A stretch of 64,000 nt of DNA. Origin: Ophioderma brevispina. Taxonomy: Eukaryota; Echinodermata; Ophiuroidea; Amphilepidida; Ophiodermatidae. Location: NCBI GenBank assembly GCA_023653785.1, contig JAMKCH010058346.1, positions 1 through 64,000 on the forward strand. The letters run 5' to 3'. Positions 54,742 through 64,000 of this stretch are shown piece by piece. The notes below the pieces were generated by a model. It searched no databases, was not told where the DNA came from, and saw nothing but the letters and a program-made list of their open reading frames with translations. Both the position numbers and the translations under genes were made by a program. The first letter of the stretch is position 1, and the number at the start of each line of letters is the position of its first letter.

Positions 54742-55634
54742 TTAAAGGTGCAACGAGAGATTTCACATATCAGGTGTCCCTAAAAAATCGATAGTACTGA
54801 TTTTTACTCTGATGTAAAGCATTCCATCAAAATATACCCCCATCTTAAAGCAATATTGGCACATTTTTTGAAGAGCGCCCCCAATTTTCAAAATTTGATA
54901 TTTTTGCACAGTTATGTTGGTAATTGTCTAGGAAACTATACCTGCGAACGAGAATGCTAAAAAATGCGTATTTATCACAAAATAAGCGATTTTGTAATTA
55001 GAATTGGGATCCCAGATTGGACTTAACGGCAGAGCTGGAAATGCTACGTTTATGTCCGTCCATGATGAAATAGTGCCACCTCGAGAAAATAACCTCTAAC
55101 TTGACTTGCCCGAACTATTAAAACAACTAATGGATGAGCGTAGACACGTACATGGCGCTATTTCACATTGGAAGGCCGTTTCCAGCAGCCGTTGAATTAT
55201 TATCGGGGATCCCCGATAATAATTATTCTAGTACAAAATTCCTTCGTTTGTGACACATAGACATTTTCGAGCTTAACCATTCACAGGTATAGTTTACTAG
55301 CCAGTTACCGATGCAACCGTGTAAAAATCTCCAAATATTTGAAAAATTGGGGGCGCCCTTCAAAAAAATGTGCTAATATTGCTTTAAAGGATTAAGCTGA
55401 GAAATGTTTCTTGGGTACAAAAATTGTGAAATTTCTAATTTCGTTTAGGAGCAAATACAAAATTCATCCTATGTTTCACTTTGAAATATAAGCAAATCAA
55501 AATCACCTTTCTCTCTTTTAAGATATTTCTGTAGTGAAATACAAGGTAAGAAATCTATTGAGTGTCTAATCTATATGAAATTACTATTATGACACAATAT
55601 TTGGGTGCTTCAAAATCTCTCGTTGCACCTTTAA
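54742..55634 (-). mobile_element. MITE family B, split by a nested family C element
   Basis: TTAA (54742-54745) AGGTGCAACGAGAGATTT ... AAATCTCTCGTTGCACCT TTAA (55631-55634). Orientation is opposite to the intact copy at 25207. The 103 bp before and about 247 bp after the inserted element add up to the intact length of about 350 bp. Confidence 0.9.
54845..55387. mobile_element. MITE family C, full copy nested in family B
   Basis: 543 bp between TTAA (54845-54848) and TTAA (55384-55387). Inverted arms start AGCAATATTGGCACATTTTT and, on the minus strand, AGCAATATTAGCACATTTTT, and continue through GAAGAGCGCCCCC / GAAGGGCGCCCCC. Near the middle-right lies ATTATCGGGGATCCCCGATA (about 55197-55222), part of a perfect 28-bp palindrome. 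At the matching point the intact B copy reads CCATTTGAAAGG (minus strand), close to the expected TTAA-containing empty site. Confidence 0.9.
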
Positions 55635-56147
55635 AAAGAAGCGAGAAGGTGGGGAATAACCAAATGACTCCAACTAGGGCCAATCTTTGTGGCTATTTTA
55701 ATATTCATTGATGTAAAACTGCTTTTAATGTTAAATGCAAGTTAAAATCCACCCATTTCAGCTATTTTAAGGAATTTTGTATTTTGCCGGAAATGTGCCT
55801 GTGTTGCTTTTAAAGTATAACTTGATATGTAACAATTTGTTATGACAAACAAGTGAAAATAAAAAAAAAAACAGTAAGGGCTACTTCCCTTAATATAAAG
55901 CTACAGTTATTTTACACTAGCACCATTTACTTTTTTTTCTAAATTACAAAAGCAATTTGATGGGAAAATAGTTTATTGCAAATGTTAACAATTTTACCAT
56001 TAGCTATTTCTAACAGTATTTTACTAAGATGTTTTAATAAAGCTACTTAGCCAGACACAGTTACTCTAAATGGTGACAATTAATGGTCACATGAAAATGA
56101 CAAAAATAAAAACAAGGCCAGACCTGGACAGGCCAGGATACTCCCAC
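55635..56147. other. Intergenic, nothing recognised
   Basis: AT-rich, with an A-run near 55860. No coding pattern. Confidence 0.4.
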
Positions 56148-56451
56148 ATATCAAGGGTTGACAATCAGAAGGACGTAACTCAGCACTGAAAGAAATATTA
56201 AAGAATTTCTTTAATTCTGCTGTAATACTGCTTTTGAGAAATGTGATGTTTAATATTTTCTACTAAGCAAATCTATTCATTACTCAAAATGTAAACATCT
56301 CATAAAGCTCATATATGGTACTGTAAGCAAAGATGTATGAACTTCAGTAAACAAAGAACAATTTTTAATTATGAACAGCAGAATTAAAGAAATTCTTTAA
56401 TATTTCTTTCAGTGCTGAGTTACGTCTTTCTGATTGTCAACCCTCGATATG
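56148..56451. mobile_element. Foldback element, ~75-bp arms
   Basis: ATATCAAGGGTTGACAATCA, GAAGGACGTAACTCAGCACT, GAAAGAAATATTAAAGAATT, TCTTTAATTCTGCTGT (left) is mirrored by ACAGCAGAATTAAAGAAATT, CTTTAATATTTCTTTCAGTG, CTGAGTTACGTC, GATTGTCAACCCTCGATAT. The loop is about 155 bp. The right arm is copied again at about 57172-57243 through the tandem duplication. Confidence 0.85.
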
Positions 56452-57100
56452 AAGAGTGAAGAGCTGATTTCCAAAAGGGCCTAAATCCACTTTTCATAGT
56501 TCTTAGAAAGTCACCATTTTTTCAAATAATCATATTGCACTTCATCAATTCATATAATTTTGTTCTCAATGAAAGATCCCACATGTAGAATCTGAAAAAA
56601 AAAACACATTAGTTTTTCTCTCTGATTTTACAGGGTTTCCTATGTATTTCTTTATTTTCTGGGTGAAGTGAATTTAGGCCTTTTGGAAAAAATATTTGCA
56701 GACCAAATTCCGGTAAACTATTTTCATATAAAGCCTCGATCTTAAAACAAGATTCACTGTAAAGGGAATCTCAGGTGGAAATGAAAAATTGAAAACCGCA
56801 TCAAAGTTGCTTGTAAACTCTTCAAGTTATGACATTTACTTTTCTAGATGGCTGCCAATTTCAACAAACCACTGATTTTATCTTTGATGTATTTTCAACA
56901 CTATCACTTTTTAAAATGCTTGAAACATGAAATTAGTGTAAAGACGTGTGTTTTTACACCCTTTATCTTATTCTGCTAATAACTCAATTTCAACTAAAAG
57001 TGGATTTAGGCCTTTATGGAAATGAGCTCTTAATTCATATACAAACGTTTTGTTGCCATAAATAGGCACATTTGGGGGATATTTATGTTTTCAACAAATG
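56331..57100 (+). repeat. 0.77-kb tandem duplication, copy 1
   Basis: From AGATGTATGAACTTCAG to TTTTCAACAAATG, about 770 bp, repeated at 57124-58410 with only scattered single-base differences, far more alike than any other repeat pair here. A 22-base A-run (57102-57123) forms the junction. It covers the loop and right arm of the foldback element plus unassigned DNA. Confidence 0.9.
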
Positions 57101-57123
57101 TAAAAAAAAAAAAAAAAAAAAAA

Positions 57124-58416
57124 AGATGTATGAACTTCAGTAAACAAAGAACAATTTTTAATTATGAACAGCAGAATTAGAGAAATTCTTTAATATTTCT
57201 TTCAGTGCTGAGTTACGTCTTTCTGATTGTCAACCCTCGATATGAAGAGTGAAGAGCTGATTTCTAAAAGGGCCTAAATCCACTTTTCATAGTTCTTAGA
57301 AAGTCACCATTTTTTCAAATAATCATATTGCACTTCATCAATTCATATAATTTTGTTCTCAATGAAAGATCCCACATGTAGAATCTGAAAAAAAAAACAC
57401 ATTAGTTTTTCTCTCTGATTTTACAGGGTTTTCTATGTATTTCTTTATTTTCTGGGTGAAGTGGATTTAGGCCTCTTGGAAAAAATATTTGCAGACCAAA
57501 TTTCGGTAAACTATTTTCATATAAAGCCTCGATCTTTAAACAAGATTCACTGTAAAGGGAATCTCAGGTGGAAATGAAAAATCGAAAACTGCATCGAAGT
57601 TGCTTGTATTAACTCTTCGAGTTATGACATTTACTTTTCTAGATGGCTGCCAATTTCAACAAACCACTGATTTTATCTTTGAAGTATTTTCAACACTTTA
57701 TCACTTTTTAAAATGCTTGAAACATGAAATTAATGTAAAGATGTGTGTTTTACACTCTTTCTTATTCTGCTAACCGTAAGCACTTGGGTATAAGCCCACC
57801 CCCCCCCCAAAAGGAAGATTTTACTTCAAAATAGCGGTGGGCTTATACCCGGGGATAGGCTAGAACTTCCAAGAAAATATCAGATACAAATTGCAATAAA
57901 TATCATTTCAAGAGCATATTTTTCACCAGATGCCATTTAATGTAAGCTGAAGGTCTACACTTTATTTGTAGCAGATATTCTGAAAACATTAAAAATAAAA
58001 GTTCAATTTTCCCAGGCAATTTTCCCATCACATTCCTCAAAGTAATTAGAGCAAACAAGCCATCTCAATGCATTGGGCCCAACTTTGATGGCTCTATAGA
58101 ATAGTTCAGTTTTAAAATGTGATTTTGATTGTGTAATTACTGCCACATTCTTTCCTGAATGCTAAAATTACCACCTGGGCTTATACCCGAGTGTATGCTA
58201 GCTCCTGTATTTTCTTTAAAAATTAGGGTGGGCTTATACCCAAAGGTGGGCTTATACCCAAAGGTGGGCTTATACCCGAGTGGTTACGGTAACTCAATTT
58301 CAACTAAAAGTGGATTTAGGCCTTTATGGAAATGAGCTCTTAATTCATATACAAACGTTTTGTTGCCATAAATAGGCACATTTGGGGGATATTTATGTTT
58401 TCAACAAATGTAAAAA
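57124..58416 (+). repeat. 0.77-kb tandem duplication, copy 2 (with insertion)
   Basis: Matches copy 1 base for base over long stretches but is interrupted at 57774-58289. Without the interruption its length equals copy 1 (about 770 bp). It then runs into unique DNA after GTAAAAA (58411-58416). Confidence 0.9.
57774..58289. mobile_element. PIF/Harbinger-like MITE inserted in duplication copy 2
   Basis: 516 bp flanked by TAA (57771-57773) and TAA (58290-58292). Ends CCGTAAGCACTTGGGTATAA GCCC-type and, on the minus strand, CCGTAACCACTCGGGTATAA; about 24 bp with two mismatches. GGGCTTATACCC occurs several more times inside (about 57838, 58178, 58231, 58246, 58265). TAA/TTA 3-bp target duplications are the habit of PIF/Harbinger elements. 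No transposase inside. Confidence 0.8.
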
Positions 58417-58519
58417 TGTCAATTAAATGTCAATCAAGCCTTGAATGTCTTGACACATGCATTTACAAGTTCACTCTAAACATAGAAAACTTTGACTTTA
58501 ACTCCCTGGGCACTAACAA

Positions 58520-58685
58520 CAGTCTGTCTGATTGGCTCATTACCGGACACAACATGAGATAGCAGTCTGAGTAACCAATCAAAATAGTGTTTTTTAATAT
58601 TTGTGTGTAAACCATACCACCATTGTTACAGTATCTCTGATTTGCCCATTACATGATATTACCTTCCAAGTAACTAATCAAATCA
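58520..58685 (+). repeat. Repeat L, copy 2
   Basis: Two units with GTCTGATTGGCTCATTAC ... GAGTAACCAATCAAAATAG and TCTCTGATTTGCCCATTACA ... AGTAACTAATCAAAT, as at 50940-51125. Confidence 0.65.
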
Positions 58686-58742
58686 CGGTTTAGATGCCGA
58701 TAGATTCCACAGTGGGAGTATGGATTTCAAATAGAAAAGCCC

Positions 58743-59042
58743 AGTAGCGTACCGAGGCAGTCGATCCAGAGGAGGCAAATTTCCAAGTCATCCCGACAGA
58801 GAGGGCAAAATTCGTAAATTGTCCCGGTGATTTGCTCCAATTAAGTCTGAATTTGACAAAATGCGCGCATAGCGCACGAAAATTGCCGAATTTACTTTAA
58901 TTTTGCCCAAATTTGGACTGAAATTGGTTGAAATTCCCGAAAAACGAGGGATAAAAATGAACAATTTTTGGCCCACATCGTCCTGAGTGTTCGAGCCAGG
59001 GGGCAACCTTCCCCCTACCCCCGCCCCCGGTCGGTGCCACTG
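58743..59042. mobile_element. hAT-type MITE with 8-bp target duplication
   Basis: Ends CAGTAGCGTACCGAGG and CGGTCGGTGCCACTG; 300 bp. Flanked by GAAAAGCC (58735-58742) and GAATAGCC (59043-59050), a 7-of-8 match. The inner part pairs over AAATTCGTAAATTGTCC-type and GGGCAA words. The 101-codon minus frame across it is an artefact. Confidence 0.85.
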
Positions 59043-59639
59043 GAATAGCCTAAGCCAGGAGAGCCAAGTAAAGGGGTTAGGTGTTGTATTCACTTCTAAA
59101 ATCAGTCTGCAGTCTATAGGTTTTGGTGACTATGCTACTTTGGTCCTTCATATTAATTTGACTAATTTAAAGCAGAGTAAAATTAATTAAGAAAAGACAT
59201 GATGTGGGAGGTCCTATTCAAGCTTGTGGTCAAAATGTTGATAACTATAGCATCTCAACAGCACAGGCTCGTACACAGGGGGTGCGGTCGCACCCCCCAA
59301 ATTCCACAAAAGGGGCAAAAGGTCCACTTTTTGCTGAAAATTTTGATAAAAAGATACAAAAATTAGAGAAATTTTATCCACTTTAAAAAGACCATTTTAG
59401 GGGGAAGCGCCACTTTTTAGAAGTCCAGCACCCCCCAAAATAAGTCCTGCATACAGCCCATAACAACCTGATTTTTTTTCTGTAGTTACAGATATGTTAA
59501 GTTTCTTTTTTTCTGGTATTATGGCTAAGTGCAACTTACACATTTGTGGTATGTGAGGCAGATGGTCGTGCAATTCACACTGTGTCAAAAAGTTATCAGA
59601 AAACGTGATCATTAAACGGAGTGCACTTAGAATAGAAAG

Positions 59640-59870
59640 AAATGTAGAGAATACAAAAGGACCTATGCTTGACCCCTGTGGCTTTCTTGCAAAATGGACC
59701 CACCCAGATTACTTTAAAAATTGAATCAAGGAATGGTGGTACCTTAAATATATATTGCACCAATATAGCACCACTTGTTTCATGATGTCATACCAGTTTC
59801 AGTTTACTTACTGTATGAAAAAGAAAACTATGGCCCAAAAATTGATCCCTGTGGCCACGCACACATTGAT
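59640..59870 (-). pseudogene. Possible reverse-transcriptase scraps (weak)
   Basis: On the minus strand two short stretches read KPQGSSIGPFVFS (about 59655-59694) and PQGSIFGP (about 59830-59855). Both match the motif-B consensus PQGS-LGP-LF of non-LTR reverse transcriptases. They are 160-170 bp apart and could be duplicates of the same fragment. No convincing catalytic YxDD motif follows, so this is a lead rather than a firm call. Confidence 0.3.
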
Positions 59871-61799
59871 TAACATCAATAGATAGTCTAGATAGAACAA
59901 CATTGTCAGAACCACCTCCAATTGAATCAATCTTTCCACGGGGTTATTGTGCTTTTCTTGACGGGTAGGTCTTTTGATGTGATGGCAGAAGATTGTTGTC
60001 CTCAGGATGGTAGGTTGCTGTGATGATCCGTTAGGTAACAAGGTGTCATTTGTTAGCGATTGAAACTGGGTGATAGCCAAAGAACATTGATCAACTTCCA
60101 AGGCAAATATGAGCCAGATTACCTCTAGAGCTTTTACATAATCTGTACATGTATATATTGTTCGAAAGATTTGAAAAATTCGATGTGTGTTTTATGTGTG
60201 GTGTGTGTTTCTATGGGTACAAAAGTACATGTGGAAGTACGCCCACAAGGAAATCTCTGCCAAATGCTGTTTGTTAGCCTCTAGGGGGTAGGTATAGGTT
60301 GAAACACACAGCCATGGCTCGAAAAGTGGGGAATTTGGGAAGCTCCTTCCCAGGAAAGGTGGCCATTTGGAGGGAAACTTGGCATTTGGGGGAAATTATA
60401 AATAAGATATAGTGGGGAAATTGGGAGAAGACGAAATGCGACCATCTCAGGGAAATTCATTTTTTTTTCAAGCCGGCCACAAGCGTCACACCTGGGTTTT
60501 GTAGTGGCAGTGAGGGTGTCAGAACTTCACACAGAAATACTCCCCAGTGTATGAATATACCTATAAATACCCCCACAATGTTGTACGAATTTATACACAA
60601 AACACCACAACATGTGGGGGGTTATTCCAAAGGTAGCTTTTGTCGGTATGTGTGTGGTTCATGCAACATTTACAAATGACCTGTTGTGGGATCAACCCTT
60701 AGAAAACTTAAATTTAAGGTCACGGCTTTCACAGTCTCTTTCTGAAAAATCAGAAAATTATGCCTTTTCATAACCATATTTGGAATAAGCATGAACAAAT
60801 TTATTTTGCACCATTCTATGAGCAGTCAAATTGATATTTAGCTAAGCTTTTTCTTTGAAAACAAGCTATAAAAGCAGCTTATAATGGACACCGTAAAAAT
60901 CATGTCTTGGGACAAAGTTTATTGAGACTCGTCTTGCCAACTAGAAATATGTTCAACATAAGAAAAAAACTTAAAGAGAATTTTACAAAATAGGCAGCCT
61001 GCAACGCTCACTCAAATATGGAGTATGGCCTGCATTTTTGTTATAGCCAATGAGAATAAATATGCAAATGAGGTGCTTAATATGATATGTGGTCACAGAA
61101 AGACAAGATGGGTAATTGTTGTTTTTTTTTATGTACACCAAACTACCCGTATACTATGTTGTAGGATCATATTGGTTTATACCAAAGGTTTACCTTTGTT
61201 ATTAGCCCAATCAGAAACACAAAATATGCAAAATGAATACGGGGTCGGGCTACTTACTATGAATATTAGACCAGATGACCCCCCCAAAATTAACCAGTGC
61301 CTAAAACATGCATCCTATTAAATGAATACAATAAAATTCTAGAAATTCATAACACATTTTTTAGTATCAAAAATAGTTCTAGATTTCTAATTACTAAAGA
61401 TGGAGAAAATTCGATTATTGGCACTCCTATTCAATCTCACTGTGATTGCCTTGGCAAATTAAATGGAGTACTAATTGGTGTTTTAATGAAAAATAACATA
61501 TGACAAACTGATCCAACTTAAGAGCCTTATTCTACCCATATAGGTTTTCTTTTTTTCACCTTATGGGTTAAATGAACCTTATAAAAAGCAAGTTCATATG
61601 ATTGCCCATGTCCAGTATATTTGAGGTGTGTGTTTGTTTTTAAGAAAGATTACTTGATGTAGCTAATGATTAAAGGTAATTGGTTTTAGCCTCTGCCGTG
61701 GGTCTATTATGTCTATCCTGGGAGATAGCATTATTTTGAGTAGAACGAGGGCATAGTCGATAGTTTTATGCTAAAAATAGTTGCTGTAGCCTGTGTATA
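59871..61799. other. Intergenic, no gene
   Basis: Open frames up to 98 codons (61025-61321) lack family resemblance. 60300-60480 has GGGGAAATT-type words reminiscent of MITE arms at 26.6 kb, but no clear ends. Confidence 0.4.
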
Positions 61800-62060
61800 T
61801 GACATGATACACACCCACACTGAGGCTAAAAAAACAAACCTTTATTCTCAGTCTTAACACTTTTATTTGGAAATAAGAACTCTGTTAGTAACATAGTATT
61901 AAAATTACGGTTAGATTTTGATAAATACTAAACCACCTGATCTTTTTAAATCTATTCAGTCCATGTGAATATGCCCTTCGATTTGCCTTGAGCAGTGCAT
62001 ATATGCGTATCACATCGACGCGTACTCGCTGCACTGTGTGATAGCTACTCAGATACACGG
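61800..62060 (+). repeat. Repeat K, copy 2 (uninterrupted)
   Basis: Carries GGCTAAAAAAACAAACCTTT, ATTCTCAGTCTTAACACTTT, TATTTGGAAATAAG, TGTTAGTAACA, TCAGTCCATG, GCCTTGAGCAGTGCATAT and GCTGCACTGTGTGATA. The TTAA near 61853 is the site used by MITE J in copy 1. No satellite follows this copy. Confidence 0.8.
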
Positions 62061-62904
62061 TAGGAACCAATGAAATTGCGTGTTAAACATCCCAAGTGTT
62101 TAAAGCAGCAATGGCACGTTTTCACAAAATATGAAATTCTTCAATTGCTTCAAATGATAGTATAGGCCATTGGAGAACAGAGATACTCTTTACACATAGA
62201 AAATGAACCCCCAAAACAGTTGGGGACATTGATATTGAGGATAAAGACCTCCACGGGAATTGTAGGCCAATTTTAAGTTTTCCATAACTTTAATTCAACA
62301 AAAGGTTGTATATTACATGAATATTTGACTCGTATCACTGATATGAAAACCACAAAAGGTATAGGACCGGTCAACAGTGTGCATTAGAGTGAGAAAACAT
62401 GCACACGGAATGCGTGATCCTTGTGTTAACATCATCGGGAGGAGGGCCTGTATTACAATTTAACTCACGCCACCTCTTCGCCCTGCGTCTTTACCACTTC
62501 CCTCCACATGCTTCACCCGAATCCCTCCTAAAGCATCGACTTGCCTCTAAGACCCCAGCCCTTCCTTCTTTTCCTTTATCTCGCACTCCTCATCCTAGCA
62601 TTGCTCCTTACCATTTATCACTTTTCTCTATGATACGATTCATACCTCCCCCCGCCCGCACATCCCTTTCTCTTATGTACCCACCTCGCCGCCCTCCGCA
62701 CTGACCTATACATTTCAACCATCTTTGCAACCCTCTTCACTTCCCCGCCCACCTCGCTCAATACCCCCTTATTGTGTCTGATAAACATCTATCTTACATT
62801 CCCGCTATATTTTCAACCTTCGACGACCCTCCCTATTAACACGGCACCACCTCCCTCCCCCCAACTCTTGCCCCACTCTCCATTCCCCCCTCCCTTTCTC
62901 TTCT
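62061..62904 (+). repeat. Unassigned DNA, then C/T-rich tract (62460-62900)
   Basis: 62061-62450 has nothing recognised. From 62460 the + strand becomes rich in C and T (CTTCCCTCCACATGC, CCTCCCCCCAACTC, CCTCCCTTTCTCTTC) with little G. Frames of 80-101 codons rich in P, S and L there follow from composition. Confidence 0.6.
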
Positions 62905-63098
62905 CTAATTTGCTGAATTTAACGTCGCCGGTGGCGTTAAATTACAAAATCGTCCTGTTTACCATAAGGAAGCGATTGGTCTTAAGCATTTTGGGCGAGG
63001 ACTTTTGTATATAAACGCTTTACAACCATGCAAAAATATCGATTTTGAAAAATCTTGAGGGCGCACGATATTTTTCAAATGTGCCAGTGTCTCTTTAA
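62905..63098 (+). repeat. Family M fragment, TTAA right end
   Basis: GTTTACCATAAGGAAGCGAT, TATATAAACGCTTTACAACC, CTTGAGGGCGCACGATATTT and GTGCCAGTGTCTC with TTAA (63095-63098) match the right part of 2425-3026. The left end is not found. Confidence 0.65.
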
Positions 63099-63199
63099 GA
63101 ATAATAATTAATCTTGTAGAGCTTTATACAAAGGTTTCAAAGTGCTGTTGGTTATTAATTCTGCCATCTGCAGTGAATATGTCACAATCATCAGCACTT

Positions 63200-63395
63200 C
63201 CAAATATTGCAAATAACAATAAGTTCCCTGGATATCACTTTGGTGGACAACTCAATTGAGATTACGCGTTACGCATCTTGCCCAGGCCGGGACACAAACA
63301 CGTTGGCCACATCCCGCGGGGTTTGAACTCGCAACTGCAGTGGTCTAATCATGAGTCCTGTTCCATTGGACCACAATTTACATCTCAAGCAACGA
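63200..63395 (-). mobile_element. tRNA-derived SINE (probable)
   Basis: On the minus strand TGTGGTCCAATGGAACAGGA (box-A side, about 63353-63372) and GCGAGTTCAAACCCCGC (box B, about 63317-63333), tRNA-like spacing, followed by a body toward 63200. Confidence 0.55.
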
Positions 63396-64000
63396 TACAA
63401 TCACATCTGTGTGAGCACACTTAACACTATAATCTTACACACAGAATTGGTCGTATCTGCAAGAATTGGGAATTTTTCAACTTTATCCCCATAATCTGAT
63501 AACTTGACAGAGTAGGCTTACAGGGCACCCACTGTAGTCTGTACAAAGATATTTGAACAAAACACAAAAACACACTATCAACTGAAAGTTTGTAAGTGAA
63601 CTTTTTTATTGAAAGTACCGCTAACCCACAAACAAAAGAGATGCAGTGCATCACAAAATGCACTTTGAGTGTAACATCCAATAAAATTACATTTATTACA
63701 ACAGGCGGGTCTCAAACCACGAGTCTCACCTGCTTTCGCGCATAACTGTAAGACAAAAAGCAGGCACACCCGAGTGCAACTGCATGATTCCAGGATGTCC
63801 CAAAAAAGTTGTACAAGCAGCACCCCCGGGTTTGTATATGTATTCTTACTTCTCACTCTTTCATTTGATACCACCATAGAGGTCACACATCTCCCTTTTT
63901 TTTTTTTTTTTTTGTTTGTTGGAGATATTAATCTCGAAAAGACCCCCACATGACCGGATATGTTTAGGATTAGCACCCCCGAGTTTGCATTCCTGCTCTT
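63396..64000. other. Intergenic, no gene
   Basis: A T-run at about 63896-63914. A 132-codon minus frame (63578-63976) contains no recognised domain and overlaps another frame of 84 codons on the same strand. Nothing else is seen before the window ends. Confidence 0.35.

Noticed and set aside
58788..59093. 101-codon minus-strand frame
   Set aside because: Nearly coincides with the hAT-type MITE at 58743-59042. Non-coding element.
62399..62704. 101-codon proline/serine-rich frame
   Set aside because: It lies in a C/T-rich tract where stops are rare. No start context or domain.
63578..63976. 132-codon minus-strand frame with several cysteines
   Set aside because: No cysteine spacing of a known domain, a poly-K stretch from the T-run, and a competing frame on the same strand.

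Overview
This is a gene-poor, repeat-saturated stretch of an animal (metazoan) genome. The calls are eukaryotic throughout: non-LTR retrotransposon remains, tRNA-derived SINEs, many short inverted-repeat transposons, minisatellites and long A, C or G runs. The window is AT-rich overall. There are no operons and no bacterial-style gene packing. The best protein match is a leucine-rich-repeat G-protein-coupled receptor of the LGR/GRL101 kind. Together with the repeat style this suggests a marine invertebrate, possibly an echinoderm or other invertebrate deuterostome. That placement is inference and cannot be fixed from this window.

Layout. 1-14.9 kb: intergenic DNA with several MITE families, a repeat block (7.7-9.9 kb) split by a 970-bp inverted-repeat element, two near-perfect palindromes (11.1 and 12.2 kb), further hairpin elements and a hAT-type MITE with target duplication (14.65 kb). 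14.95-15.35 kb: two tandem tRNA-SINE units. 15.4-22.7 kb: the receptor gene on the + strand. It has a possible upstream exon, N-terminal LRRs, about 23 tandem 144-bp units each coding two LRRs, a 7TM block, and a 30-bp minisatellite that encodes a decapeptide repeat where the cytoplasmic tail should be. The reading frame is broken many times, so it is either a pseudogene or badly polished sequence. 23.7-27 kb: a minisatellite and four or more MITEs. 27.8-29.2 kb: a 5'-truncated, frameshifted LINE (minus strand) with recognisable reverse-transcriptase motifs. 29.2-48 kb: mostly MITEs, foldback elements, SINE pieces, a C/A-only block (34.9-35.3 kb) and a G-rich repeat (40.3-41.7 kb). 48-64 kb: paired MITEs, a 23-bp palindromic satellite, a 78-bp telomere-like minisatellite, nested MITEs, a large foldback element, a 0.77-kb tandem duplication carrying a Harbinger-like insertion in one copy only, and a second hAT-type MITE with target duplication.

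The main theme is a community of TTAA-flanked, non-autonomous DNA elements. At least six families are visible, several present 2-5 times, with nested insertions and matching empty sites inside this same window. No transposase gene is seen, so mobilisation would have to come from elsewhere. No intact host gene can be called with confidence. Boundaries of repeats are read by eye and are approximate to a few bases, except where target duplications are quoted.
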